Source: Dichetophora obliterata (Eukaryota > Arthropoda > Insecta > Diptera > Sciomyzidae). Taken from it: a stretch of 64,000 bases of DNA. Location: the NCBI GenBank assembly GCA_963920525.1, contig OY986438.1, forward strand, positions 73,044,346-73,108,345, given 5' to 3'. Of the stretch, positions 21,560-33,119 are shown piece by piece. The stretch's first letter is position 1; each line of letters starts with the position of its first letter. A model generated the notes under the pieces. That model was not told the DNA's origin, searched no databases, and was given only the letters and a program-made list of their open reading frames with translations. The translations under genes were made by a program, and so were the position numbers.

Positions 21560-22428
21560 TAGAGTTGGGTCGTTCCGGACCTGCATAGTTCATGGAACTA
21601 TGTTCAGTCTCGGACATAGTTCCAATCATTCCATCTGTACGATTTAAGCATGTTCAAACAGTTCCGATTGCAATAAAAATTTTTTAATTGAGCAACATCT
21701 CTTTCGCACTTACATAAATTAATCGAATTGTTTGAGCGACGACAAGTAAGCCAATTATGCATGTGAGAGTGAAAGAAATAATAGATAAAATTAAAAATGA
21801 TATATCGTCATTCCAGTTGTGTGCATTGTTCAGCATTGCTGTTTATTTTTGCTTTTAACATATGAAACAGAACAATCACGAAATGACATTGAGCATGCTT
21901 CTGTTACTTTCATTCTTATAAAGAGAACTGCTGGAACTATATAGTTCCGCGAACATGCTTAAAGCTGATGAACTATATAGTTCCGCGAACATGCTTAAAG
22001 CTGATGAACTATATAGTTCCGCGAACATGCTTAAAGCTGATGAACTATAAGATGCAACTGCAAATGATTTTCAGCAACATTATAAATTTACAACATGAAC
22101 TTTATTTACTAAATGAAATTATTTACTAAATGATAGAAGTTAATTTTTTATATAAACTAAAGAAATGTTTTTCTTTAATTAAAAAATATAGAAATAAAAA
22201 ATATTGAACTGTTCTGCAGTTCAAATAAACAAAGGAACTAAATAGTTCCGCGGACATGCTTCAAATTCCCTTTGTAGTTCAACAAGCAGACAAGCCAAAT
22301 AGTCTATACAGTTCAAATAAGTAAAGGAACTAGATAGTTCCGCGGACATGTTTCCGTGAACTAGTTCCTTTCTTCAAAAGAATCGTTCCATGTCCGTTCC
22401 GTCTCTGGAACTGTTAAGCACAAGCCTA
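21560..22428. mobile_element. Non-autonomous hAT-like element 1
   Basis: 869-bp insertion flanked by the 8-bp duplication GTGCAAAG (21552-21559 and 22429-22436). Ends are TAGAGTTGGG and CAAGCCTA, a weak inverted repeat. Removing it restores the LINE-1 reading frame exactly. The interior is non-coding and full of GTTCCGCGAACATG motifs and their relatives. The 8-bp duplication fits the hAT superfamily. Confidence 0.85.
21932..22048. repeat. Three tandem 36-bp units in hAT-like element 1
   Basis: The unit GAACTATATAGTTCCGCGAA plus CATGCTTAAAGCTGAT repeats about three times with almost no divergence, each containing the palindrome GAACTATATAGTTC. Related single motifs occur near 22240 and 22328. 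Confidence 0.88.
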
Positions 22429-23691
22429 GTGCAAAGAAGCGCAGGTCTTTGTATTACGGGGGCACTGTCCTCAACACCAACTAGCGCCCTCAATGTCATG
22501 CTTCACCTTCCTCCTCTCGATATCTTTGCCAGGGAATGTGCCAACACAGCAGCCCTGAGACTTAGAGAATCTGGTAATTGGATAGGTAACAACTGCGGCC
22601 ACACAATTATTCTGAACTCGTCTGCACCCGACAAAACAGACTACTGTGTGCCGTGCTTAAATCTTGAAAAGAACTATGCAGTTTTCATCCCTTCACGGCT
22701 AGACTGGGCAAACAAAATCCCCCTTAAAACCTCCGCCATAAAAATCTTCACAGATGGATCCAAACTTCGAGAACAAGTAGGGGGAGATATCTACTCCCAG
22801 GATCTCGAAATCGAAGCGTCCTTTAGACTTCCTAACTATTGTAGTGTCTACCAAGCGGAAATGATGGCTATTCACGAAACCACTAGGATTCTAGGTCAAA
22901 AAGACCTTGAAGGAAAAAGTATTTCCATCTTTTCAGATAGCCAAGCTGCACTGAAAGCACTGAACTCAATTATTGACAACTCTAAAACTCTCACTGAGTG
23001 CCGCAAATCTCTTAACGAGATGGCAAGGCTACTCAGGATTCACCTCATATGGGTACCCGGACACAGGATTATCGAGGGCAACAATTTGGCCGACGAATTG
23101 GCAAGGAAGGGTACGACCTCTAACACCCTCTTAAATGAGGACTTTATTGGTATACCCATTTCCTCCTATAAACTCCAGTGCAAGAACAGATCCCTACGTC
23201 TTGCACAAGAACGCTGGGAACGCCTTGATACATGTAGGATAACTAAGCTAACATGGCCTACCTACGATTTAAAACGCACCAACTCACTGCTTGAGTTAAA
23301 CAGGGTAAACCTGTCAAAAATAGTACGAATCCTAACGGGTCACTGCCTGATCGGAGCGCATGCCCTTCGGTTGGGAGTTGCATCGAACGATTTCTGCAGA
23401 AGCTGCAGATGTGAGGAGGAGGTAGAAAGCGTTCAGCACCTCCTCTGCGAATGTCCGGCTCTAGCTAAAAGGAGAATGGCAACTCTGGGCCTTCCCTTTT
23501 TAAACGGGCTTGCGAAGTCTCATGCCTGGAAATCAAGCATATACTCAATTTCATTATCCGCTCGAACTGGTTTGAGGAGGGAAATCTCTATTAGGTTTTT
23601 AAAGAGATCATGTGGTATCACAACGGGCCTGCACTGGCCTAAGTGTACGAGTCGTCTATCGGCTCAGCCACCGTTACCTAACCTAACCTAA
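22429..23691 (+). CDS. LINE-1 RNase H domain and C-terminal zinc motif
   Basis: Continuation of ORF2 after the hAT-like insertion and open to the stop. RNase H catalytic residues are all visible: Asp in FTDGSK, Glu in YQAEMMAIHE, Asp in FSDSQAALKAL and Asp in NNLADELARKG. The C-terminal zinc-like cluster CRSCRCEEEVESVQHLLCEC is typical of RNase H-bearing LINEs. It would degrade the RNA strand of the cDNA hybrid. This is among the best-preserved frames in the window. Confidence 0.9.
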   Translation: MQRSAGLCITGALSSTPTSALNVMLHLPPLDIFARECANTAALRLRESGNWIGNNCGHTIILNSSAPDKTDYCVPCLNLEKNYAVFIPSRLDWANKIPLKTSAIKIFTDGSKLREQVGGDIYSQDLEIEASFRLPNYCSVYQAEMMAIHETTRILGQKDLEGKSISIFSDSQAALKALNSIIDNSKTLTECRKSLNEMARLLRIHLIWVPGHRIIEGNNLADELARKGTTSNTLLNEDFIGIPISSYKLQCKNRSLRLAQERWERLDTCRITKLTWPTYDLKRTNSLLELNRVNLSKIVRILTGHCLIGAHALRLGVASNDFCRSCRCEEEVESVQHLLCECPALAKRRMATLGLPFLNGLAKSHAWKSSIYSISLSARTGLRREISIRFLKRSCGITTGLHWPKCTSRLSAQPPLPNLT

Positions 23692-23693
23692 CC

Positions 23694-25510
23694 TACTTCA
23701 TTTTAAATGAAAATTTTAGTTTTGTTTTGGTTCCCAAAATATATTTTGTTCAATATATTTTCGGTTCAAGTTTAGTTTTGTTTTATTTCAAAATATATCT
23801 TATTTGGTTTTGGTTCGTTTCAAGATATAATTTGGTTAGTTTTGTTTCGTTACCAAAATATATTTTGTTTGCAATTTTCTTTTCTTTTGGTTCCAAAATA
23901 TGTTTTGGTTAATTTATTTTAAACTAACTTCTAGTTCCGTTTTGTTTTCCAAAACATATTTTGGTTCGCATATTTAGATTAAACCTCCATTTTTTCGTTC
24001 GATTTATTTCCAGAATATATTTAGTTTAGCTTAATTTAAGTTAAATTTAATTTTTGTGTTGGTTCAAAACCTATTTTGTTTCATTTATTTTAAGCTGAAT
24101 TATAATTCCGTATTGTTTCAAAATATATATCCACGTCAATTTGTTTTACTATAAGTTGTAGTGTTATCTTGTTTCAACCTATTTATTGTCCAATTTATTT
24201 TAAGTTAAGTCATTATGTCGTTTTGTTCTAAAATATATTTTGGTCCAATTTATTTCAAGTTAAATCATTATGTCGTTTTGTTCTAAAATATCTTTTCGTC
24301 CAATTAATTTTAAGTTAAATCATTTTTTCGTTTTGGTCCAAAATATATTTTGATCCAATTTATTTTAAGTTAAATAATTATGTCGTTTTGTTCTAAAATA
24401 TATTTTTATCCAATTTATTTTAAGTTAAATAATTATGTCGTTTTGTTCTAAAATATATTAGTTATAATATATATAAGTTAATATATAAGTTAAATCATTA
24501 TTTCGTTTTGGTCCAAAATGCATTTTGTCCAATTTATTTTAAGTTAAATCGTTATTTCGTTTTGTTCCAAAATATATTTTGTTAAGTTTATCTCAGGCTA
24601 AATTTTAATTTTGTTTTGTTTCAATATATATTTTGTTTCGCACTTTTTACATTAAATTTCGTTTCAATTTGTTGTAAAATATTTTGTAGTTAAGTTTGAT
24701 ATTCTTGTTGTATTTTTAGTTTTCATTAAAGTTTCAAAATATAGTTCGTTTAGCTTATTTAAAGTTAAATTATAACTCCTTTTGTTTCACAATATATTTT
24801 GCTCAATTTATATTAAGTTAAATTGTAGTTTCATTTTGTTTCGAATATCTATTTTGTTTAGAGTTAAATCGTTATTTGCTTTTGGTTCCAAAATATATTT
24901 TATTTTGAGTTAAATTTTTTTTTTTGGTTTGTTTCAAAATATATTTTGTTTTCAAATATTTTACGTTAAATCGTAATTTCGTATTGTTCCAAATTAGATT
25001 CTGTATAATTTATTTTAAGCTAAATTTAAGTTTTGTTATGTTCCAACTTAGATTTTGTTTCGCATGTTTTAAGTTGAATCTTACTCCAATTTGTTTCCGG
25101 AATATATTTATTTCAGTTTATTTGAAATTGATTGTCTTTTTTCAAAATATATTTTGGTTTCGCATATTTTAAGTTAATTTTTATTCTCATTTGTCTCATA
25201 AGATCTTTTATTTAGTTTATTTTAAGTTAAGTTTTATTTTCGTTTCGTTTTATTTTAAGATAGATTGTAGTTTCGTTTTGTTTAAAGTATCTATTTTGTT
25301 TGGTGTATTGTAAGTTAAATTGTTATTTAGTTTTGGTTCCAAAATATATTTTGCTCAGCTTATTTTGAGTTCAATTTTATTGTTGGTTTGTTTCAAAATA
25401 TATTTTGTTTCTATTTATTCTACGTTAAATGCTAAATTCGTGATAGTAAAATATATTTAGTTTAGATGATTTTAAGTAAAATTTAAGTTTCATTCGGTTT
25501 CCAAAATATA
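23694..25510. repeat. AT-rich ~55-60 bp degenerate satellite
   Basis: About 1.8 kb of head-to-tail units of the pattern TTTTGGTTCCAAAATATATTTTG then CAATTTATTTTAAGTTAAAT. Some 30 copies are quite diverged. There is no real coding; ORFs here are repeat translations rich in Phe and Lys. Confidence 0.9.
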
Positions 25511-26260
25511 GACAGATCAGGTTTTTCATTTTCAAATGTATAAAATTTTGAATTTAAAGGACCAGGATAAATTTCAATTGATAAATTGGCGGTGTGGTTG
25601 TGCTGATGCAGTTGTTGCAGCTGGCGTAACTGTTGTGCTGGTGGAGGTTTCGCTACCTTTTGGTACTGGTTTGGAAGCCGGTTGTTGGTGACACTAACTG
25701 GTGTTGCTGCTGTGCCGCTTTGGTGGCTGGCGTTGCACCCAGTGGAGTAAAAGCGGTCCGGGACACGCTGGCTGAGACGTGGTCGCTTCGTGGTGGTTGT
25801 TGGCAACACTGCCTTAGGGTTATGTAAGCTGCTGTTTTTGCCGCTCACAACCGGAGCACTAGTTGTAACACTGCCTTAGGATTATGTAAGCTGCTGTTGT
25901 CGCCGCTCACAACTGGAGCACTAGTTGTAACACTGCCTTAGGGTTATGTAAGCTGCTGTTGTCACCGCTCACAACCGGAGCACTAGCTGTAGGTTGCCGT
26001 TGTGTGGGTACAGGTCTTCGCGCCCCCTGTTGCAAGAGTGGGGCTGCTGACCGTAATTGGGCTACCGTTGTTCCAGCTGGTTTTTATGGGGTTCGGGTAA
26101 AAAAGAAGAAAAAATCATTAAAATCCGTCAATAATCATTCCCTCTTATCTTCTTTCCAGAAATCCACTCACCAATTTACTATTAGCGCACCAACTATCAA
26201 GAAGGATTGTTTCCCTCCAGATGTTAATTTACTATTTTTTTTTTCCTTCCGGTTGAGTTA
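25511..26260. repeat. Unassigned stretch with 62-bp tandem repeats
   Basis: Three and a bit copies of a 62-bp unit (starts near 25804, 25866 and 25928; landmark AACACTGCCTTAGGGTTATG). A minus ORF (25848-25483) translates to a Gln/Pro/Thr-rich chain of no recognised family and overlaps the repeats. The GC content is higher than in the flanking satellite. Confidence 0.7.
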
Positions 26261-27060
26261 AAAGAGCAGGTACAAACGCCCAGTGCAACGTGTCGGCCAA
26301 ATTTTCTTTGTTTTCAGAAAGTGGGTTTTGTCAGTGCGTTTACACTATGCAATCGCATGGTACAACCTGCTGTTATTACGACACGCTGTGTAACCTATTG
26401 GTTGCGACAAAACTGGCAAGAGAAACCATGGCAGGATTTTAAAAGTAATTAACTCAAAAAAAAAAACAATGTTATCTGTCAAATTTGAAAACTTGTCCAC
26501 TTGAAAATGTGTCAGCTGCTAAATTTAAAAAAAGAATATTTTAGCTGTCCAATTGTTAAAACCTTGCCCAGTTACGAGCTATGGTTGTTCAAGGTGTTTG
26601 ACATTACCTTGTGTTTTTCGAAACCAAATACAAGATTTTATCGAAGGTTCGTTCACGATAAGTGGTACAGATTGAAAAGGTTGTAACAAAATTATATGAC
26701 AAATGCACTGCATCGTGAACAACCCCAACATCGCAAGCAACTTGCCGCGGTGAAATTTTGTGCCTTTGCAACATCGTGAATGGCCCTTCAAAGCCACTGA
26801 AGGTTGTAAAAGAAAAAAACCGTTTACGGTACACATTTGAATTTGAATTCAAATTCAACTTGAAGTATGGAAGCCAAAACTTTCGCCGTTTTGTGAATTG
26901 ACGAAAAAAAAAACTTGAACCGTTTTGTGTTTTTAACGGACTTCTCCACCATACTCCAATTTGAATTTTAATTAAAATTCAACTCGAAGTACGGAAACGA
27001 CCCGTCCTTTCCGACGTTACGTCAAAATTTAAGCAATATAAACAAAAATAAAAAATTTGA
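26261..27060. other. Unassigned stretch left of element A
   Basis: No recognised coding. Two copies of a short motif around a palindrome occur at about 26835-26870 and 26955-26995 (AATTCAAATTCAACTTGAAG and a variant). By position it may include the 3' LTR of element A, but no second LTR copy is present to prove it. Confidence 0.35.
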
Positions 27061-27164
27061 TGTGTCAGGAGGTGTTCACACCACCCACAAATTTCTCGAC
27101 CCTCACAAAGCTAATGCTTGTCCAAGCTGGCTGCAGAAAAGTGTCAAAAAAGGGGAGAAGTGTT

Positions 27165-28214
27165 TACTGCCACAAGTCCTTAATACGATACGTGCCTAAA
27201 TCCTTGCCAGAGAAATCATCAATAACGTAATACGAATAACCAATCTTCTTTTTGATTTTAGCGGGCAAACCCACGGGTGCAAGGTTTGCATTAAAATTTT
27301 TCGAAGCATCGCTTAAGGCAAAATTTTGCCTTATCACCTATTCTCAATCCATGAAAGCACGTGGTCTCTTACGCAGATCATGTCTTTTCTGATTCTTTTG
27401 ATATGCCTCTCGCATTTTTGAAAGTATATTGTCTCTTAGCAACTGGAAATGGTCTTGACGCGGCAGTGTGGAATTTTCATCGGTAAGAAGATCTAAATTT
27501 CGAAGCAATTTGTTCTCGTCGTCATGAGTTATCATGTTCTGACCGAAAACAACTTGATAGGGTGAATTTGCAATTGATTAGTGCACGCTAAGTCTTAGAT
27601 CGCTGTTAAAGCTACTCAAGTACTGGTCCCAGTCACGTTGGCCAGAGCAAAGTTATGAGCGCAAAGCTTCATTAATGCTGCGATTTACTCTTTCGGACGC
27701 ATTTGATTGCGGTGAGTAAACCACTGTGCAAGTGTGATCCACCCCGTATTTTTTTAAAAACGCTTTAAGCCCTTTGCATTTGAATTCACTACTATTGTCT
27801 GTCACTAAGATTTCGGGTACCCCAAAGCAAAAAAAATCTGTTCTTTTAAATCTTCTATTATGTGCTTCCATGTGAATTTTCTGAGAGATTTCAAAAACGA
27901 GAATTTAGGGGAAAATCTAGCACGATCAATACCCCAATGTTACCCTTCTTGTTACGCAGAAAAGGGTCCTATCAAGTCAACATACAACCTCTTTAACGGT
28001 CGCTCACTCTCTGTCATTTGTCCCATTGGAGGACGAGGAGTGTGAGTGGGTGCTTTCGAAGTTTTGTACAGGCCACAAGCACCTATGTTGCTGTGCACCT
28101 GGGATTCCATACCGAGCCAGTAGAAATGACGAAGAAGCCGCTCAAGAGTTTTAGCGATGCCACCATGGGCAGCAGAAGGCACATTGTGAGCCGTGTATAG
28201 CACTTCTGTTCTTA
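27165..28214 (-). pseudogene. Element A integrase, main part
   Basis: From the right: the end of the HHCC zinc domain (28203-27952; VLYTAHNVPSAAHGG, with one zinc Cys replaced in GACGLYKTSK), then the first catalytic Asp in YVDLIGPF. The piece 27871-27653 has Asp in VTDNSSEFKCKG and Glu in ASERVNRS. The piece 27535-27344 and a further frame to about 27165 make the C-terminal domain (IGYSYYVIDDFSGKDLGTY). Frame breaks lie between all pieces. Confidence 0.85.
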
Positions 28215-29026
28215 TGTGGTGTTGGAAGTTGGGTGTAGGATGTTGTAAAAAAATTTGTAGAGTACGAGTGTATTATAGGAGCACACGCCTTTTTATTCAG
28301 CCGAAAGGCTTTTTGGGCACACAAGCCACAAAGGCTATTTTCATTAAGCCGCAAAGGCTAATTTTCATTAAGCCACAACGGCTATGTTAAAAATTTTTAA
28401 GCCTCAAAGGCTAATTTTTATCCAAGCCACAAAGGCAAAGTTTTTGAACAAAAATAAATTTAATTTAAGTTCTGCGATTCTTGCTTCCAAAATATCTCTG
28501 TCTTTATTTTTAAATACTTTAATTTATATAAAATTTGTACCAGTATTATTCTTAAACTAATTTTACTACTAATTCCAAGACTCCTCCTTTAATTCCAATG
28601 TTTTTTAGATTTACTTTGAAAAATCAATAATAGACCAATCACTTTTAGTTTCCAAATTTTCCCCACTAATTAATTTTTTAAACATCATTTATTGGTTTGC
28701 TCGAATTCTTGGCCTTGTCTTTAAAGTGTCATCGGCACTTATTTAACTTATCGCTTGTTGTTGTTGGTTTGTGTTTTTCTGTGCAATGCACTTGTAACAC
28801 GAGTCCCGCTGTTGCTGTCGCTGTCGCATTTTAGATACCGCACAAGCGTAAAGGGGTGCTAAATGCATTTCATGAGAATTCAAGAGGTCTTTTCATTCGG
28901 TTAAATTTGGAAATTTGTCAACATTATGTTGATATGTTTATTGTTGTCATATGTTAGACAATTAAAGTGAAGATCTTTTTGGTGGTTGTTTGTCTTGAAT
29001 GTGTGTACGTATGTAAGTATACTATA
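28215..29026. repeat. Solo LTR in element A integrase
   Basis: 812 bp, starting TGTGGTGTTGGA and flanked by the 4-bp duplication CTTA (28211-28214 and 29027-29030). Removing it joins LFVPREL to RTEVLYTAHN in one frame, the classic integrase zinc-domain start. A second copy of the family is at 36511-37314. The interior has four to five copies of a 'CCGAAAGGCT/AAGCCACAAAGGC' motif. Confidence 0.92.
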
Positions 29027-29875
29027 CTTAGCTCTCTCGGGACAAACAGTTTCTGCCCTTCAGAATCTTCACCTTGATCGAAATTGGTACGGTAATAGAT
29101 ATATTTATCGATTATTTTATAATCGGGCATGCCAGAACTCGAAAACTATTCTTTCATCTGAGTATGTTCTAAAGAATCAAATGCAGCAGAGTACAAATCG
29201 ATGAGTGCTAAGATTTCGATCTTTATCCTTTCTACAATATCGTTATCTTAAAATTCTCGCGATAGGGCGTCCGCCACAATGTTTTCGCTCCCTTTTCGGT
29301 GCGTTATAAAATATAAGATATAAAATTTAAACCTTGCAGCTTTAAGGCCCTCCTTGCTAACTTGCCACTCAAGTCTTTCTGCTGCATCGGCCACTTTAGA
29401 CTGGCATGATCCGTCATGACCCGAAACTCATGTCCTTCGATATATGGCCGAAACTTTTTGATAGCTAGTACCATCGCTAGGCACTCCAGTTCCGTAACGG
29501 AGTAGTTTCTTTGCGCTTTGTTAAGCTTCTGAGACATGAAGGCGATTGGTCTCTCGTCTCTTTTTTTGTCTACTTGCGCAAGAAGACCACCAACTCCGAA
29601 ACGACTGGCATCACATTGGACAATTCATTGTCGTAATTTGGATGTACCAGAAAAGGGGCTGAAGACAACTTGGACTTAAGCAACTCGAAAGCGCTTTGTG
29701 CCGAGTCATTCCACTCGAAGGTGTTTTTTTAGACAACAGATCGGTCAGATCGGTCAGAGCAAAAGTAGTTGACGAATAGTCATCAACAAATCATCGATAC
29801 CACCCTGCCATATCCAAAAATTGACGAAGCTGACGAACAGTTTTGGGAACCGGATATTCGGCTATTGCCGCGATC
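29027..29875 (-). pseudogene. Element A RNase H region
   Basis: The piece 29537-29304 carries the RNase H end (AQRNYSVTELECLAMVLAIKKFRPYIEG, MTDHASLKW). The stretch 29600-29875 holds the RT thumb with stops (FLDMAG, AIAEYPVPK-like frames). It is broken by several frameshifts. Confidence 0.78.
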
Positions 29876-30646
29876 TTATCGGTGTCCACCTTCATATTTA
29901 AACTTCCCACCACAAATCCCAAGTACTTGACCTCCCTTATGCCAAATTGACTTTATGTTTATCGTAAGGCCCGATTTACGTAACATAGCTGCTACCTCCA
30001 GTAAATGAACTATGTGTTCGTCCAGTGATTGCAACACGATCAAAAGATCATCTAAATAGACGAACACATGACTTTTTAGCTGATACGGAATAACTTTATC
30101 CATAAGTCGGCACATAGACTGAGGAGCGTTACATAAGCTGAAAGGCATGCGAGTGAATTGGTATAAGGGTCGGCTTGGCACAGTGAATGCGGTTTTCGGG
30201 AGTGATGTTTGGTCTAGTTGAATTTGCCAAAAGGCATCTTTTAAATCAATTTTAAAGTTAATGTGCACAGGTGGTAGTCGAAAAATAAGACCGTAAATAT
30301 TAGGGATAGGATACGCGTCTTTAATGGTGACCGCATTCAATTTACGAGAGTCCAAACAAACTCGAACTTTTGCGGGTTGCACAATGACAACGGCTGGAGA
30401 AGACCACAGAGAGTTATCAGCCTCTTCGATGACCCCTAGCTATAGCATGTGACCAATCTCTTCGCACAATAATTTTTCTCTGGCCGGTGATATTGGATAA
30501 AATCTTTGATTGATCGGTATCGCGGCTCCAGTATCAATCGAATACTCCATCAAGGTAGTCAGGCCCAGACCCTCCATTTCAAACGAAGGAAAAGCGGTGA
30601 TAGTCGCATCCAACCGTTGTCTGTGTGAAGGTGTGAGACTGACCAA
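29876..30646 (-). pseudogene. Element A reverse transcriptase
   Basis: The piece 30646-30440 is the RT N-terminus (SIDTGAAIPINQRFYPISPAR). The piece 30382-29876 has VRVCLDSRKLNAVTIKDAYPIP, FKIDLKDAFWQIQL, TRMPFSLCNAPQ and the intact active site VYLDDLLIV. A frameshift near 30420 separates them. It lies between protease and RNase H. Confidence 0.88.
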
Positions 30647-30694
30647 ATTAGAATCATCGGAGAATTCCAGCTCCTCCCGTTTTTGGTTTTATCT

Positions 30695-31000
30695 TTATAC
30701 GTTATACACGACCTGCTGATTTTTTTCGTCCGCAGTTTTGACGCTACTGACCAGTTTCATATATTTACGAGTTGAAATTAAAATTTTTGCTAAGTCATGA
30801 CCAGTGCCACTTTTATTTGCCCCACTATCGAGCAAAGCCAAATAATTAGTATTTGAAATTTTAAGATTTGTATAAGAACGAATGTCGGACGCTTTGAAAA
30901 ATATTGAGGAAATAACAATATTGCGCAGAGATTTTATGTGCTTCCAAAAGGCATTTAAGCGTGAAGACGAACGAGTTTTTGTTAGACTTGGCTCATTCAA
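30695..31000 (-). pseudogene. Element A aspartic protease
   Basis: The 101-residue piece has the protease motif YLALLDSGANKSGTG near its middle. The region is short and not continuous with gag or RT. Confidence 0.7.
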
Positions 31001-31107
31001 AATTCTATTTCGAGCCTCAAGATTCTCTTGGAGTCGAAAGTGATAACGACGAAAGCGAGATGGTTGAGAAAGATTTGGTGACGAATTTTGCTAAATGCAA
31101 ATGGGTT

Positions 31108-32230
31108 TTAGTTCCGAGGTCGAGGTTGTGGACGCCCGCCGTTCTGCCGACGAACATCCCACTTCGAGTTTTCCGTTTTGGGACTACATTTTGGACAAGT
31201 TGGTTTGTAAACGTCCACTGTACCACACCCATAGCAGAAGACTCGCCACGGTTTGAGGCACAGTTGGTAGCCATGACCCATTTCACCACAATTCCAACAC
31301 TTTAACAAGGTACTAACAGCGCTGACTTCAACATCAACTTCTAGATCGCTGGGATCTTCACCAGTCTTATGAACAGGCGGTTGCGTCTCATACGAAAATT
31401 CAGCAATTTGTTTCCGATCAGGAATCTGTTTCGAAAAAGATTGGCTAAAAAGTCCTTGAAAAACTTTTCGTGCTTTCTCACTTCCCGGCGTAAATCAGAA
31501 ATGTTTCGAAAATTAAAATGCAACAATTCGTGTCGTAAATCAGGTTTAAGGTTCCTAAACACCATTTCTACCAGCTCGGAGACCGTCAAAGACTCTCTCT
31601 GCCTATCCGACAAGCTCATGATAGCTTCTAAACGCCATCAAATGGCTCAGAAGATTTTTGTTTCCTTTTGCGAATAACATCTTTAATATCAAAATCAGTA
31701 CTGTCATCTTTAAACTGCCTGCGTAGCGCTCGACACATTTCCAACCATTCCAAAATGTCTTCGAGACACCAGATGCCACCAGAACCAAGTTTGGGCTTTT
31801 CCTTCAAACAATAAATGTACGTGCCGACACAAAAGCACAAAATTACCATTAAGATGGTTATTGGTAAGAATGTTGAACGGTAAATAAATTCTTCAACGGT
31901 AAAGCTGTCGGAAGAACCGTTAAATTTGATGTGCCAGTTACAGGTGTGAACACGCGTTCAGTGTTTGTAGGAAAAGACTCTTGGCTTGGACGACTTGGGC
32001 TTGGAAAATTATGGCTTGGCCGAACCCCAAATGTAATTGGGTCTTCTCTGGATGAAATGGGTAAAAAGTTTTCCACCGATCGAGCAGGCTGAGGACGATT
32101 TCCTCCCTAGCTAAAGCCCTGAAGAAGATTTTGTAGCTCAGTGGTGATGGTGAACGCCACCTACTGACGAAAGTTATTCATTGTTTCAGCGACTATTTCC
32201 TACATCCTCATCTCCGACAATTGGCTTCCA
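31108..32230 (-). pseudogene. Element A Gag
   Basis: Pieces from the right: 32076-31858 (Ser/Pro-rich N-terminal), 31849-31628 (capsid-like GIWCLEDILEWLEMCRALRRQF), 31619-31341 (RQRESLTVSELVEMVFRNLKPDLRHEL) and 31308-31108 with a CCHC knuckle (CWNCGEMGHGYQLC) followed by CYGCG...CPKC, a second degenerate finger. Reading starts close to 32230 and is cut by the element B LTR. It has frameshifts throughout. Confidence 0.8.
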
Positions 32231-32234
32231 GTCG

Positions 32235-32611
32235 TGTGACGTGGTTTTATCAGAGAAGGAGGTAAAACTCAGCCGCTCCAGGGTCCTGTGAAAAGGTCCA
32301 CTAACTCTCACAAATTATTTTAAAAATAAAAGATTTGTCGTGCTGGATTTGTCGTGTCTGTTTATATGCTTCGGGAAAGAACTACTTAGGAATTATATAC
32401 GTCCTCTGTTATATGGCGTATGAAAACAATGTTTGGCGGCTGTTCTATGGTCACTAGACGGTGAGTCTTGTTGTTGTAGCTGGTAATTTATATAGGTCAC
32501 GTTGTTGTTGTCCAAGTTGTCAAAGTTGTCTACCCTATGCTGCATATATAAATAAATATACTTAATTTATCGTAAGCCTAATTGTAACGTCTTGTTACAG
32601 TCCCCCCGCTT
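32235..32611 (-). repeat. Element B 3' LTR and polypurine tract
   Basis: The LTR at 32235-32599 starts TGTGACGTGG and ends CTTGTTACA. It is followed at 32600-32611 by the complement of a purine run (AAGCGGGGGGAC on the element strand), the expected polypurine tract. Confidence 0.8.
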
Positions 32612-32885
32612 AGTTTTATTGCTTAGCAATGAACCCCTTATATATGACGGCGATTTAAGGCCTTATGCACCCGCACTACCATCTTGTGATGGTAAAGTTA
32701 CCGACCGTTGAAGGTTCGGCTCGGCCCGCACATATATATATATATATAACTTTTTTTTATTCAGTATAATACAATAATATAATGTAATTTAAGAAAACAA
32801 TGTTAATTTTTGAAGTTAATAAAAAGTAAGAAGATTAGAATATAATGCAAAAGGAATATTATAACACATTTAAGGTAGGTACATT

Positions 32886-33119
32886 TTAGGTACTATTAGA
32901 TCTATTCTCTTCCGTGATTGTCTGCATCGCGGTTCGGCCTGTCGGGGGTTTATTATTCTGGTGGGGTGTGCTGGTGGCGTTAGGACACCTCCTGTATTTT
33001 TTGTTGGTATTTCCGTATTTTCCCTGACGGTATTGGTTGGGTGCGTAGGCAGTTAATCTTATAGCTGCGGAGGACAACAAAATAATGAAGGTTATTAATA
33101 AAATAATGACGGTGCGGGA
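32886..33119 (-). pseudogene. Element B 3' ORF end with membrane helix (env-tail candidate)
   Basis: The minus ORF runs 33080-32886 and is open further right into the hAT-like insertion. Removing that insertion (8-bp duplication) extends the frame to about 33950. A hydrophobic helix (TVIILLITFIILLSSAAIRL) is followed by a basic, polar tail. Its position just before the polypurine tract fits an envelope C-terminus, but no fusion-subunit motif was seen, so the identity is weak. Confidence 0.45.

Larger units (their letters stand above)
19552..23693 (+). mobile_element. LINE-1: RNase H-bearing non-LTR retrotransposon, 5'-truncated
   Basis: Plus-strand element with endonuclease, reverse transcriptase and RNase H domains, flanked by the 13-bp target duplication TACTTCATTTTAA. 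The 3' end is ACCTAACCTAACCTAACC. ORF1 and the endonuclease N-terminus are missing. An internal deletion near 20540 joins the post-endonuclease linker to RT, and a hAT-like element sits at 21560-22428. Domain order fits the I/LOA/R1 group. Confidence 0.9.
27061..32234 (-). mobile_element. Ty3/gypsy element A, defective
   Basis: Minus-strand element with gag (32230-31108), protease, RT, RNase H and integrase in standard order. Integrase is split by a solo LTR (28215-29026). The right limit is set by the LTR of element B at 32235; its own LTRs were not identified. It has many frameshifts and stops. Confidence 0.85.

Noticed and set aside
21932..22048. CRISPR-like array
   Set aside because: Units are head to tail with no spacers, in a eukaryotic transposon.
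23677..23693. CCTAA repeats as telomeric DNA
   Set aside because: Only three to four units and exactly at a LINE 3' end before the target duplication.
24924..25172. Phe-rich ORF in the AT satellite
   Set aside because: Repeat translation of the ~57-bp units.
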